64,000 bases of DNA, from the NCBI GenBank assembly GCA_963664665.2, contig CAXXMH010000006.1, positions 62,001 through 126,000 of the forward strand, in the 5' to 3' direction. Below the pieces are notes generated by a model that saw nothing but the letters and a program-made list of their open reading frames with translations, did not search any database and was not told the DNA's origin. Position numbers and translations under genes: made by a program. Positions 18,771 to 28,461 of the stretch are shown here, in pieces (the first letter of the stretch is position 1; each line of letters opens with the position of its first letter). The DNA is from Bin55 sp963664665 (GTDB lineage: Bacteria; Pseudomonadota; Gammaproteobacteria; Pseudomonadales; Azotimanducaceae).

Positions 18771-18817
18771 CAGCTATACGCACGCGAGACCTTATGGATC
18801 TCGCGTGCGTATAGCTG
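18771..18817. repeat. 47-bp near-perfect palindrome (19-bp arms)
   Basis: Arms 18771-18789 and 18799-18817 are perfectly complementary around a nine-base spacer. It lies between the end of abiEii (+) and the end of the symporter gene (-). There is no T-tract on either side, so it is not a standard intrinsic terminator, although it could still end both convergent transcripts. The rest of 18563-18835 shows nothing else. Confidence 0.75.
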
Positions 18818-18835
18818 GTGCGGTAAGTTCGGTTT

Positions 18836-20173
18836 TCAGGCAGCGCTAGGACTTTCCTCAGATTCACTCGCTGAATCGTCGTTAGCTGCTTCAAGATCAT
18901 CGCCCTCGCTTTGCGCGATGATTGCGGTAATCGACAAGTCGCTCGTTACATTGACCGCAGTGCGGCACATGTCGAGTATTCGATCGACAGCCAGCACGAT
19001 TCCAATGAACTCAACCGGTAAGCCAACTGCCGTGAGTATCAATGTGATCGCCACCAGACTTGCAGCCGGTACTCCCGCAACGCCAATTGAAGTCAGGAGT
19101 GCGAGAAGCACGACAGTCAGTTGCTGCATGAGCGTGAACTCAACACCGGCGGTGGTAGCCAGAATCTGAGCGATGAAGATCACGACGACACACTCATATA
19201 AAGCAGTGCCGTCCATGTTTACCGTTGCACCTAATGGAAGCACAAAACCGGTAACGCGATTCGATACGCCTGCGGACTCGGCACTCCTTATAGTGACAGG
19301 CAAGGTCGCCGATGACGAGGCAGTGGAGAACGCGGTAAGCTGCGCACGAGACACTTTCGCGTAATAAGCGAACGGATTAACACCGCCGACGAACTTCAGG
19401 AGCAGTGGAAGTACGACAGCAAAGTGAAATGCGAGCGCGAGTAACACGGTCAACGCGAAGGTCAGCAGCGGCTGAAACGCATCCCAACCACTACGGATCG
19501 CCACAACGCCTACGAGTGCGAGAACTCCAACTGGCGCGAAACGCATGATCCACAACGTGATCATGATCATGATGTCATGAACGCCGGTCCAGAAATTGGT
19601 CATGGTGTCCGCAATGGATCCGGTCAGTTTGGACATGAAATAACCAAACACGACGCCAACAAAGATCAATGCAAGCAATTGCGTTTCTGAAGCTGCTTGG
19701 AAGATGTTTGCGGGAATAGCACGTTCGATGATGGCAATAAGATCTCCGGTCGAACGACCTTCGACGCGTTCCATGATGCTGCTTGTATCGCCAATCCCTG
19801 CAACCAATTGCGGCGCGTTATCCGTGACGCCTGGCTGGAGGATGTTGACGAATAACAATCCTGAGATTACCGCAAGTATCCCAGTGAGTAGATAGAAACC
19901 CACAGTTTTGGCACCTACCCTCCCGAACGAGTCTTGTTTCGCCATATTGGCGATTCCTAAGATGATCGTCGAGATGATCAAAGGTACAACGATCATCTTC
20001 AAAGCGTTCAGGAACAATCCCCCAACGAAGTCGAAGACGTTGAGCACGCCGTTGCCGATTGCCGTATTGGGTTCGAATATGAATCCACAGATTGCGGCGA
20101 GTACGAGCGCACCGAGGATTTGCCAATGCAGCGTCTTATCCATCTGCATCGCTGAGTTTTCGCTTATTGCCAT
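18836..20173 (-). CDS. dicarboxylate/amino acid:cation symporter (DAACS family)
   Basis: Inner-membrane secondary transporter of 445 residues, normal for the GltP/DctA/GltT family, which imports glutamate, aspartate or C4-dicarboxylates with Na+ or H+. The re-entrant loop 'FSTASSSATLP' and the 'LGATVNMDGTALY' substrate-binding helix are clear hallmarks, with about eight membrane helices. The C-terminus ends in an acidic, Ser-rich tail. The Arg that marks amino-acid or dicarboxylate specificity in helix 8 falls in 'DMCRTAVNVTSD'; with Asp before it, an acidic amino acid or C4-dicarboxylate is likely, but the substrate is not certain. Confidence 0.93.
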   Translation of the reverse strand: MAISENSAMQMDKTLHWQILGALVLAAICGFIFEPNTAIGNGVLNVFDFVGGLFLNALKMIVVPLIISTIILGIANMAKQDSFGRVGAKTVGFYLLTGILAVISGLLFVNILQPGVTDNAPQLVAGIGDTSSIMERVEGRSTGDLIAIIERAIPANIFQAASETQLLALIFVGVVFGYFMSKLTGSIADTMTNFWTGVHDIMIMITLWIMRFAPVGVLALVGVVAIRSGWDAFQPLLTFALTVLLALAFHFAVVLPLLLKFVGGVNPFAYYAKVSRAQLTAFSTASSSATLPVTIRSAESAGVSNRVTGFVLPLGATVNMDGTALYECVVVIFIAQILATTAGVEFTLMQQLTVVLLALLTSIGVAGVPAASLVAITLILTAVGLPVEFIGIVLAVDRILDMCRTAVNVTSDLSITAIIAQSEGDDLEAANDDSASESEESPSAA

Positions 20174-20372
20174 TTGTCGTCTCCAGTTTGGAACGGCGGC
20201 CTGATCGTAACGCGGACACAGAGGTCACGACACGAGAAGGGCAGAACGAATACGTCGTCTATCCTACACGAAGCGTGTGTGAAGGTCGCGTTAGCCGAGG
20301 TCACAGATCTTCACAGCACGCTCTCGTGCAAGAAGCTCAGGCGTCAGTTACTAGACCAGGATGTGGTCCGAT

Positions 20373-21119
20373 TCATGCGCCCTCGTGTGCAAGTATTGCC
20401 GACTGACGCCGCGTCAACGATTCAGATGGTGGTGCGATGCGACGGTCAGGATCTGATTCGACGTTTGTCGTGTATTCGAAGATGAGTGTTCGACGCTGGT
20501 GTGGACCACGCCACACGCTATTGCCATGAACAAGCCGTGAGGTGCGAACGATCACGGAACCTGCCGGTGCATGCGGAACCACGACGTGGCGAGATAAATG
20601 AGGTTCGTCTTTGATTGATGTGGGAGGCTTGAGCTTGAGATGGTGACTACCCTCAACGCAGCAAAATCCACCAATGCCTGGACCTGTATCAGAGACGTTC
20701 CAGACGACGCAACATGAGAGGTGCGACTCGTTCGTCACGCCTTCTACGGACTCCAGTTCTGTTGATAGGGGTTGACCGATAAATCGTTCCTCGTAAATCC
20801 CATAAATCTCGCGTAGCGCAAAAACCGGACCAAGCAGAAACTGCAGCTTGTCAACGATGCTCGAGTGATCGATAAGTGCAATGAATGCGGCGTCCCAACC
20901 TAAGAAACCGGATCCCAGTGGTGCGGTACCAAACCGGTTGTACGTGGTCGGCGGCGGTAATAGTTGCGCGTCGATGATTGCGTTCAGCGTATTGACTTCA
21001 TCTAACGACAGCGCGTCTTCAATTACTAAATAGCCTTTTAAGTCAAGTAGATAGCGCTCTATTTCGCTCATGCGTGTTGGTGCTGGCTGAAGGTCTCGTT
21101 GCGCTTTTGACGGCGGCAT
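20373..21119 (-). CDS. phytanoyl-CoA dioxygenase (PhyH) family protein
   Basis: Predicted Fe(II)/2-oxoglutarate oxygenase, 248 residues. It has the family's 'LKGYLVIEDALS' strand, 'GFCCVEGSHHL' core and distal 'LVHGNSVWRG' His followed by 'QRRTLIFEY'. The proximal ligand may be the His in 'NESHLSC', where the usual HxD is not seen, so activity is uncertain. It is divergent from another PhyH gene (21184) with 64 bases between them, and upstream of the symporter in the same direction. A later in-frame ATG ('MSEIERYLLDL') could be the true start. Substrate unknown. Confidence 0.8.
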   Translation of the reverse strand: MPPSKAQRDLQPAPTRMSEIERYLLDLKGYLVIEDALSLDEVNTLNAIIDAQLLPPPTTYNRFGTAPLGSGFLGWDAAFIALIDHSSIVDKLQFLLGPVFALREIYGIYEERFIGQPLSTELESVEGVTNESHLSCCVVWNVSDTGPGIGGFCCVEGSHHLKLKPPTSIKDEPHLSRHVVVPHAPAGSVIVRTSRLVHGNSVWRGPHQRRTLIFEYTTNVESDPDRRIAPPSESLTRRQSAILAHEGA

Positions 21120-21183
21120 GGAAAAATTCCTGACTAGAAAGCGAATTTAAAATAGACTGAGCAAACTATAACGAGCGATCTTT

Positions 21184-22038
21184 ATGCTCACCCGACTATG
21201 GCCTGGTGGCTATTTAGTTCCTCGACGCGACGAAGCAAATGCTGCGAGTCAAGAACTCGAGCAGGATGGCGCGACGCTTGTTAAGGCGGCGATGCCTGAT
21301 GATGAGTTAGTCGAACTTCGCGAGGAAATAGAAAGCGTATACGCGAGCTGCGGTCCTGACTATCGCGACGCGAAGAAGGAACGCGCGTGGTCCAACGACT
21401 TTCGGTACGAGATGTTCAATCGCTCGCCGTTAGCGCAGAAAGCGGCCGTACATCGAGGCATTCTTGACGTCATTGAACCGCTACTCGGAGAAGATTGTCA
21501 CATCATCGCTAATACTTGCTGGCGTAACCCACCAGCAACCGGTTCAACCCATGGCGGCGGGAACTGGCATATCGATGCTGGACCACACATCCCATTACGC
21601 GACGGTCAACGTTGGCCAGATGACCTGCCACACCCAGTCTTTGCGGTGGGAGTCCATCTCTATCTTGAAGACTGTCCTATGTCGAGTGGTCCAACTGCGG
21701 TTATCCCAGGCAGCCATAAATCCGGTCGTCCGCCGCCGCAGGATCGAAACACCGATGTTGATCTGACTTGGCAAGATGTAGGAGCGCGACCTCTCGTCGC
21801 AGAAGCAGGTGATGCCGCGTTCTTCGTTTCGGACGTATGGCATCGTCGTTTACCGCCCGAATCAGTGCATCCTGGTCGGTTCTTCTTGCAGCTTCACTAC
21901 GGACGTCGCGACATAGCGCAGCGCGTAAAGCCGACGCATGAACTCAATCATCTCGATGAAGGTGTGATGGGGCGCATCGAGTCTGACCGGGAACGACTGG
22001 TATTAGGTCTCCATCAGCAAGGCTTTTACGACGGCTAG
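21184..22038 (+). CDS. phytanoyl-CoA dioxygenase (PhyH) family protein
   Basis: Predicted Fe(II)/2-oxoglutarate oxygenase, 284 residues. Unlike the other two PhyH proteins in this window it has a textbook proximal motif, 'NWHIDAGPH' (HxD), then 'SGPTAVIPGSHKSG', the distal 'VWHRRLPP' His and 'GRFFLQLHYGRR' with the co-substrate Arg. ATG 21184 is the first start after the divergent promoter region. The 3' end overlaps the convergent RDD gene by four bases. The substrate cannot be predicted; PhyH enzymes hydroxylate many lipids, amino acids and secondary metabolites. Confidence 0.88.
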   Translation: MLTRLWPGGYLVPRRDEANAASQELEQDGATLVKAAMPDDELVELREEIESVYASCGPDYRDAKKERAWSNDFRYEMFNRSPLAQKAAVHRGILDVIEPLLGEDCHIIANTCWRNPPATGSTHGGGNWHIDAGPHIPLRDGQRWPDDLPHPVFAVGVHLYLEDCPMSSGPTAVIPGSHKSGRPPPQDRNTDVDLTWQDVGARPLVAEAGDAAFFVSDVWHRRLPPESVHPGRFFLQLHYGRRDIAQRVKPTHELNHLDEGVMGRIESDRERLVLGLHQQGFYDG

Positions 22039-22457
22039 TTCTTCGGTTGTTTAGGTGGTTTTGGGTCTCGGATGACCTGCGTGGCAGAAAGCATGTCCGA
22101 CCAACTGCGTCGATCACGGTCAAACAATATCCAAAGATAACCCAGAAAAAGGCACGCTCCGCCTAAGAACGCACCAACAAACCGTAGCAACACGCTTCGC
22201 AACGTCATAGGTTCAGTACTTACGATGCGTAGCCGCCACGCGAGCATGCCAATGGTTTGACCGCGCTTCATCCAGAAGTAGGCAAAGAACGCGAATAACT
22301 CTACAAACAACAGACTCTGTACCCAGGCGCCTACCACTGCATCGCCGGCGACGGTGACGAGTAGCACGATCGTAAAAACCCAAATGCCAAGCACGACCAA
22401 TGCGTCATAGATCATCGCCATGACACGAACGATGAAGCCGGCAGGTTCGCTATTCAA
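22035..22457 (-). CDS. RDD family membrane protein
   Basis: Small membrane protein of 140 residues with about three hydrophobic helices. The N-terminal 'GFIVRVMAMIYDALVVLG' has the Arg and Asp of the RDD signature, and 'KRGQTIGMLAWRLRIV' is the typical second motif. RDD proteins are widespread and poorly defined; some are suggested to be ion transporters or insertion partners. It lies 28 bases downstream of the thiolase-like gene in the same direction and overlaps the convergent PhyH gene by four bases. Confidence 0.85.
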   Translation of the reverse strand: MNSEPAGFIVRVMAMIYDALVVLGIWVFTIVLLVTVAGDAVVGAWVQSLLFVELFAFFAYFWMKRGQTIGMLAWRLRIVSTEPMTLRSVLLRFVGAFLGGACLFLGYLWILFDRDRRSWSDMLSATQVIRDPKPPKQPKN

Positions 22458-22485
22458 GGGAGTTAGTTCGTGATACTAGAGGAGA

Positions 22486-23958
22486 CTACGTGACTGCTTG
22501 CATTGAGCCGTCGTCACCGATTTGGAGATTTCGTCCACAGAATTCGCGTGTCTGCATCTCGTGCATCAAGTCGCGATCCGTGGTGAATCCCCAGGTGCGC
22601 TTACCCTCTACTGTCAAGCAAGCGGCGACACCACGAATTGGGGCTTCACGTCCGTAAATCACCGTGTAGCCTTCAACTTGCACTGGCTCACTTGGATTCG
22701 CTTCCGTGACTCGATGATTCGACGTATCGACCTGAGCCTGTACATCTTTGAATTTAAAAGGTCTTGACGGCGGGGTAGCAGAGTAAATCCCGTGAGCGTG
22801 TTTGGTGAGGATTCCGCCGTTGGCAGTGACCATTCCAATGTTGTCGGTTTTCGCTCGCAACAGCTCAACCGAACGCGCGATTGCGTGCATCACGTAGTTG
22901 TTCAGGGGACCGCCTCCAAACGTCAAACCACCAGTTACCGTGAGCGGTTGTTCAAGGTCCAAACCGATTTCCTTCGCCGCCACTTGTACCGCGGATGGAA
23001 AGCAACTGTAGAGATCGAAGTGAGCAATATCGCTGAGATTTACCTCAGCAAGTTCGAGCACGCTTTGCGCGACTCGTCGTAATCCTGGAGCTTCTGTGAA
23101 CTTAGCTCGATGGGATACGGTCTGGGTATCGTGCGCGTCGGTACCAGCCCATGGATAGACCCACTTACTCTCGGGAATACCCAACTCCTTGGCGACCTGC
23201 ACCGAACATAGGAGGAGTGCTGCCCCTTGGTCAACATTGTTGTTGGCGTTCATGAACTTCGGGTAGGGGAACGCGATGGGACGGTTATTACTGCCTTCGG
23301 TTCGGATTTCCTCGGCGCTCACGTCATGCTGAATCCAAGCGTTTGGGTTGGATTGCGCGACATCATTGAAGCGAGACCAAAGCTCCGAAACCATGATCTG
23401 ATGTTCGTCGATCGATTCACCGCGGTCGTGGCGTATTGCGTTTTCAATGACCGCGTACATCTGCGATGCACCGCCAATACCGCGTTCAGTCTCGAGTGGA
23501 TCGCGAACGCCGATGCCGTACTTGATAGTCCAGTCGGGTGTACCTGGAAGCTCTCGCCAAGTTAGTTCTTGACCAGAACGTCTCGCATGCGCTTGTGAGT
23601 AGCCGCATTCCCCTCCGGTCATGGCGATGACGTCGTACTTGCCGTTTTGAATATCAAGGCACGAAAGATTCACGGAGGTTTGTACACCGTTGCCTCCAAA
23701 TACGGTCTTACCGGTTTCGACACCATTCAGCTCAAGCTTTTCTGCAAGGAATCTTGCTGGATTACCGTATTGCCATTGACCTTGACTGACTCGAATCGAC
23801 TTCACGCGATCCAGGATTGCGTGGTTGCTGCAGTCGTCGGCCGCCGCGTGTAACGCATCAAGCATGAGATCAATCGGTTCTTTCGCGTGTTGCAAGTCTT
23901 TGGTTCGTTGTGCGACTTGCGCGATGCCGACGATGATGGGGACGGATGAATCTGTCAT
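22486..23958 (-). CDS. acetyl-CoA acetyltransferase / thiolase-like protein (TLP1 type with extra C-terminal domain)
   Basis: Thiolase-fold protein of 490 residues. It starts with 'PIIVGIAQ', has 'TVFGGNGVQTSVN' where the usual nucleophilic Cys of degradative thiolases would be, and a 'TANGGILTKHAHGIYS' motif near residue 395, after which comes an added OB-like C-terminal domain ('VEGYTVIYGREA') typical of thiolase-like type 1 proteins. The first active-site Cys appears to be missing, so an ordinary thiolase reaction is doubtful. Neighbouring acyl-CoA genes are few. Annotation as acetyl-CoA acetyltransferase is by family only. Confidence 0.82.
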   Translation of the reverse strand: MTDSSVPIIVGIAQVAQRTKDLQHAKEPIDLMLDALHAAADDCSNHAILDRVKSIRVSQGQWQYGNPARFLAEKLELNGVETGKTVFGGNGVQTSVNLSCLDIQNGKYDVIAMTGGECGYSQAHARRSGQELTWRELPGTPDWTIKYGIGVRDPLETERGIGGASQMYAVIENAIRHDRGESIDEHQIMVSELWSRFNDVAQSNPNAWIQHDVSAEEIRTEGSNNRPIAFPYPKFMNANNNVDQGAALLLCSVQVAKELGIPESKWVYPWAGTDAHDTQTVSHRAKFTEAPGLRRVAQSVLELAEVNLSDIAHFDLYSCFPSAVQVAAKEIGLDLEQPLTVTGGLTFGGGPLNNYVMHAIARSVELLRAKTDNIGMVTANGGILTKHAHGIYSATPPSRPFKFKDVQAQVDTSNHRVTEANPSEPVQVEGYTVIYGREAPIRGVAACLTVEGKRTWGFTTDRDLMHEMQTREFCGRNLQIGDDGSMQAVT

Positions 23959-24196
23959 TGGGTGATGTGAACTTCGGATTGAAATCGAAAACGGCGGGGA
24001 CGCGCCCTTTGATCAAGACGGTGCGCGGCAGTTTTGGTTCGCTAGCTTACCGATGTGCCTATGCGGACTTTGCGAACTATCTCCGATATGGCGGCGCGTA
24101 TCTAGATTGAGGCTGCCAGCAGATACTTAATCTGCGAGAAAAGAAGGACTAACGCGATCGATAGCATTATCGACTTATTTTCATCGGTGCACATGT

Positions 24197-26398
24197 ATGT
24201 CTTCACGTGTCGATCGCTTTGGCCTGCAGGTCGATTCAACGCTAGATGCTTTTATCACCAATGAAGCGTTGCCTGAAACTGGCGTTAATCCCAACGAGTT
24301 TTGGCGAGGCTTTGCAGACTTGGTTGCTGAACTCACACCCCGTAATACCGAATTGTTACGCGTGCGAGACGAACTCCAGGAAAAGATCGACGCGTGGCAC
24401 TTGGAACGGAAAGGTTCGCTAATCGGATTGGAAGACTACAAAGCGTTTCTACACGAGATTGGTTATCTCGTAGAGGAAGGCGATGACTTTCAGATCACGA
24501 CTACGAACGTGGATCCTGAGATCGCTGAAATCGCTGGACCGCAATTGGTCGTACCGGTACTTAACGCGCGATTTGCGCTCAACGCTGCTAACGCGCGGTG
24601 GGGGAGTGCGTACGACGCGTTTTACGGTACGGACATCATCCCGGAAGGACCCGGTACCGAAAAAGGTTCCTTTTACAACCCAGCGCGTGGTGAGTTGGTG
24701 GTCGCCCGTGTCGCCGAAGAACTTGATGCAATCGTGCCCTTGTCCGGAGCGCGCCACGCGGACGTCACTTCGTATCGGGTAGATCAATCAGGCAATGCTG
24801 CGACATTTTCGGCTAAGACCGCTAACGGCGACGTGTCGCTGGAGACAGCCGAACAGTTCATAGGTTTTATCAGCGGTTCGGACGAAGAACCCAGTTCGGT
24901 GCTGTTCAGGAACAATGGTCTCCACATTGAAATCCAGATTGATCGTTCGCACGATGTTGGCGCGGTACATCAAGCGGGTGTCAAGGACGTCGTATTTGAA
25001 TCGGCAGTAACGACGATTCAAGACTGTGAGGATTCTGTTGCCGCGGTCGATGCAGAGGACAAGACTGACGTCTATCGCAATTGGCTTGGGTTGATGAAGG
25101 CCGACTTGGACGAGTCATTCGAGAAGGGTGGCGAAACGGTTCACCGAGTACTTGCTGAGGACAGGACTTTCACTAGTGTCGACGGTTCCGAACTTACGTT
25201 GCCTGGACGCAGTTTGCTGCTGGTGAGAAACGTCGGGCATTTGATGACAAACGATGCGATTCTTGACGCAAACGGCGACGAGATCTACGAAGGGATCATG
25301 GACGCTGTCGTGACCAGTCTCTGTGGAATTCATGATCTACAGCAAAAAGGTCAGAAGCGGAACTCCAGGACAGGCAGTATCTACATCGTCAAGCCGAAGA
25401 TGCATGGTCCGAGTGAGACGCAATTCACGTGCGATCTGTTTGATCGCGTTGAAGACTTACTAGGTCTCACTCGTAATACGGTCAAGGTCGGCATCATGGA
25501 TGAAGAACGACGGACGAGCCTGAATTTGAAAGAGTGCATTCGCGCGGCTAAAGATCGCGTAGTGTTCATCAACACGGGCTTTCTCGATCGTACGGGTGAC
25601 GAAATCCACACCAGTATGCAGGCGGGATTGATGGTGCGTAAGGAACCCATGAAACAGGAGACATGGATTCTTGCTTACGAAGACAGTAACGTAGATAACG
25701 GACTTGAGACGGGATTCGAAGGTAAAGCTCAGATCGGCAAAGGCATGTGGCCAAAGCCGGATGAAATGAAGGAGATGCTCGCGACCAAGCAGAATCACCC
25801 CACGGCGGGCGCTTCGTGCGCGTGGGTTCCGTCACCGACGGCTGCGACGCTTCACGCATTGCACTACCACAGAATCAGTGTCGCCAATCGACAGCGCGAA
25901 CTTCAGGAACGAACGAAAGCGAATATTGACGACATCTTGACGATCCCACTAGCGCAAGGCGAGAATCTGTCCGTTGAAGAAGTACAGAACGAACTGGACA
26001 ACAACGCACAAGGAATTCTTGGCTACGTCGTACGCTGGGTCGATCAGGGCGTTGGGTGCTCAAAAGTTCCTGATATCAACAACGTGGGTCTAATGGAAGA
26101 TCGCGCGACCTGTCGAATCTCGAGTCAGCACATCACGAATTGGCTCCATCATGGCTTAGTGAGTGAAGAACAGGTGCGGGATACCATGCAGCGGATGGCG
26201 GCAGTGGTCGATCGTCAAAACGCCGATGACGAGGAATACATCAACATGGCACCGGATTTCGACAAGAGCATCGCATTTCAGGCTGCTTGCGATCTGGTCT
26301 TTAAGGGATTAATTCAGCCTAATGGCTACACCGAACCCATCCTGCACAAGCGACGACGCGAACTGAAGCAGCGCTTAGCGACTCAAGACGCTTCGTAA
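24197..26398 (+). CDS. glcB: malate synthase G
   Basis: Full-length isoform G malate synthase (733 residues; E. coli GlcB 723), which condenses glyoxylate and acetyl-CoA to malate in the cytosol. N-terminal 'PNEFWRGFADLV', the domain marker 'NARFALNAANARWGSAYDA', the catalytic Arg in 'SRTGSIYIVKPKMHG', the Cys in 'GVGCSKVPDI' and Asp in 'YVVRWVDQG' are all visible. ATG 24197 begins directly before the conserved N-terminus. No isocitrate lyase is in the window. It is a stand-alone gene with about 240 bases upstream for its promoter. Confidence 0.97.
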   Translation: MSSRVDRFGLQVDSTLDAFITNEALPETGVNPNEFWRGFADLVAELTPRNTELLRVRDELQEKIDAWHLERKGSLIGLEDYKAFLHEIGYLVEEGDDFQITTTNVDPEIAEIAGPQLVVPVLNARFALNAANARWGSAYDAFYGTDIIPEGPGTEKGSFYNPARGELVVARVAEELDAIVPLSGARHADVTSYRVDQSGNAATFSAKTANGDVSLETAEQFIGFISGSDEEPSSVLFRNNGLHIEIQIDRSHDVGAVHQAGVKDVVFESAVTTIQDCEDSVAAVDAEDKTDVYRNWLGLMKADLDESFEKGGETVHRVLAEDRTFTSVDGSELTLPGRSLLLVRNVGHLMTNDAILDANGDEIYEGIMDAVVTSLCGIHDLQQKGQKRNSRTGSIYIVKPKMHGPSETQFTCDLFDRVEDLLGLTRNTVKVGIMDEERRTSLNLKECIRAAKDRVVFINTGFLDRTGDEIHTSMQAGLMVRKEPMKQETWILAYEDSNVDNGLETGFEGKAQIGKGMWPKPDEMKEMLATKQNHPTAGASCAWVPSPTAATLHALHYHRISVANRQRELQERTKANIDDILTIPLAQGENLSVEEVQNELDNNAQGILGYVVRWVDQGVGCSKVPDINNVGLMEDRATCRISSQHITNWLHHGLVSEEQVRDTMQRMAAVVDRQNADDEEYINMAPDFDKSIAFQAACDLVFKGLIQPNGYTEPILHKRRRELKQRLATQDAS

Positions 26399-26464
26399 GT
26401 GGCGTCGTCGAACGATAAACTCGCACTCGTTCAATCCCAAGCGTAACGGCTAACTAGTGACAAC

Positions 26465-27385
26465 GTGACACCAAACGAGAGTCCGTCCATTACTCTAATG
26501 GATGGCAGCATGGGTGAAGAGCTCGCAGATCGAGGTTTTTCGACTCGTGACGGACTCTGGTCGGCACGCGCGTTGATCGATTACCCCGAAGAGGTCACCG
26601 CACTTCACGAAGAGTATCTCGAGGCAGGTGCCTCGATCATTACCACCAATACCTACTCGACGATACCTTCCTACCTTGACAAAGCTGGATTGGGACATCG
26701 CATGCGTGAACTGGCGACATCCGCATCGCGTCTGGCTCGCGCTGCGATAGAGAAGCATGGTCGAAACAACGATCAACGTATTGCGGGGTGTCTACCACCT
26801 TTGGATGAGAGCTATCGACCGGATCGAGTACCGCCTGCAAACATAGCCATACCGGTGTACCGTGAGCTGATCGAGAGCATGGTGCCGTCAGTTGACCTCT
26901 TCCTTGCTGAAACGATGTCGTCGATAGATGAAGCAACGCACGTTGCTGAAGCGCTGAGCGAATCTCCGGATGCTGCGCGACTTGACTGGATGGTGTCATT
27001 CACGCTCGACGATAGAGATGGAGCAAAGCTGCGCAGTGGTGAGACCGTGACCCAGGCAGTCGATGCGATGAGCGGGTACGATCCAATCGCCATTCTGTTT
27101 AACTGTACGACACCACAATCGGTGTTGCGCGGAATTGAAGAAGCACATGAGTTCGCGCGCTGTCGCATAGGCGGATACCCCAATCGATTTAAGCCGTTAC
27201 CCGAAGACTGGACGCTCGATGATGAACAAGAGATCATCCGAGATGCGGGCTTGAATCCTGATACGTTCGTAGACTGGTCAAATCGGTTTATAGAGGCGGG
27301 CGCGACCTATCTAGGTGGGTGTTGCGGTATTGGACCGTCGTTCATACGCGAGCTTGCGCGGAATCTCAACGCTCGCAACGTGTAG
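26465..27385 (+). CDS. homocysteine S-methyltransferase family protein
   Basis: Protein of 306 residues with the zinc-dependent homocysteine methyltransferase barrel. It opens 'LMDGSMGEELADRG', contains 'ILFNCTTP' (first zinc Cys) and ends 'LGGCCGIGP' (the Cys-Cys pair), so all three zinc ligands are present. Such enzymes (MmuM/YagD type) make methionine from homocysteine using S-methylmethionine or a betaine-type donor such as a dimethylsulfonio compound. GTG 26465 is the start, with no strong ribosome binding site. It lies 66 bases after malate synthase G. The donor is unknown. Confidence 0.88.
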   Translation: MTPNESPSITLMDGSMGEELADRGFSTRDGLWSARALIDYPEEVTALHEEYLEAGASIITTNTYSTIPSYLDKAGLGHRMRELATSASRLARAAIEKHGRNNDQRIAGCLPPLDESYRPDRVPPANIAIPVYRELIESMVPSVDLFLAETMSSIDEATHVAEALSESPDAARLDWMVSFTLDDRDGAKLRSGETVTQAVDAMSGYDPIAILFNCTTPQSVLRGIEEAHEFARCRIGGYPNRFKPLPEDWTLDDEQEIIRDAGLNPDTFVDWSNRFIEAGATYLGGCCGIGPSFIRELARNLNARNV

Positions 27386-27450
27386 GCCGGGCTAGCTAAC
27401 GGTATTGACGCTAACTGCTCGCAATCGACCTGCCTGTAGACAGTTCGAGT

Positions 27451-28461
27451 TCAGGAATCGGGTTCGTCGTCGAGGAATGTCATATTCATATCGCGCAAGT
27501 CTTCGCCGAAACTGTTCATCCAACGTTTTAGTTCAAGACTCTCGTTCACGGTCGCTGTAACCCGCATCCAATCATCATCGAGTTCTTCAATAGCTTGATC
27601 TTCCGAAAGGCGTGCTTCTCGAAGGTGCAATCCAGGACTGCTCCGAATCTCAAAACTGAGTCTGACTCGTTCACCGCGACCGAACATATGTCTACCTTCA
27701 GTTACGTATTCATCCAAATCAAATTCCGCTGGTCGGTCAAATTGGAAATCTAACTGCCTGACACTGACCATCCGATGGACGGCGAAAGTACGAATCCGCC
27801 TGTCGGCCTCCTCCGTTCTCAGACTGTCCGCGACTAAGTAGAGCACGGGTGCACGATCAATCAATCCGTAGGGATGAACCACATATTCGCTAACCTCACC
27901 ACGTCGATTTTGATACGTTAACGCCAACTCAAGATTGTTGAACAAGCAGTGCGTGACCGTCTCAAGTAACTCTGGTTCAATCGTCGGCGGAATTAATGGT
28001 TGCGTCGGTGGGGTGAATCGAACCTTTTCAAGCCAGTCCTTTGCAGATTGATCGGCGGACTGCGACTTTAGCACCGCGTTCGCTTCGACGAAAAAAGAAT
28101 TCAAGGAGTTGTTTAGGTCTTGCGGTAGGAAATTGCTCAGATAATTCTGCGACATGACGAGTAGGAGCGCCTCAATGGATGACATACTCGGTAGCATGAT
28201 CTTGGGTGCCTGAGCTCCCCATTTGTAGCCATACTCTTTGTGCTCGGTATACACCTCTATCTGAGGATAGATACCAGAGAGCGTCTTGAGCATACGTTGT
28301 ACGGATCGCAAATCACGCTGTGTCGAATTGGCCGCCAATTCTTGGTGAATCTTCTTTGCGGTCATATGGGTTCGATGCGGAATAAGGGCTAAAACGTCGA
28401 GTGCGAACTGTAGCGTGTCCGATATTTCCCGACGAGGGTTGGACATGGTCGGCGAACTCAC
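27451..28461 (-). CDS. WYL-domain transcriptional regulator
   Basis: Regulator of 336 residues. N-terminal winged-helix region (about 15-75, with 'AANSTQRDLRSVQRMLKTL' as recognition region), then a WYL domain (about 165-255, 'ALTYQNRRGEVSEYVVHPYGLI' and 'LVADSL') and a C-terminal WCX-like part. WYL regulators bind nucleotide-like ligands and often control phage-defence operons (BrxR, CapW). It is divergent from the DUF262/AAA operon at 28967, with about 500 bases between. Starts are GTG 28461 or ATG 28446. Control of that operon is inference from position. Confidence 0.85.
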   Translation of the reverse strand: MSSPTMSNPRREISDTLQFALDVLALIPHRTHMTAKKIHQELAANSTQRDLRSVQRMLKTLSGIYPQIEVYTEHKEYGYKWGAQAPKIMLPSMSSIEALLLVMSQNYLSNFLPQDLNNSLNSFFVEANAVLKSQSADQSAKDWLEKVRFTPPTQPLIPPTIEPELLETVTHCLFNNLELALTYQNRRGEVSEYVVHPYGLIDRAPVLYLVADSLRTEEADRRIRTFAVHRMVSVRQLDFQFDRPAEFDLDEYVTEGRHMFGRGERVRLSFEIRSSPGLHLREARLSEDQAIEELDDDWMRVTATVNESLELKRWMNSFGEDLRDMNMTFLDDEPDS

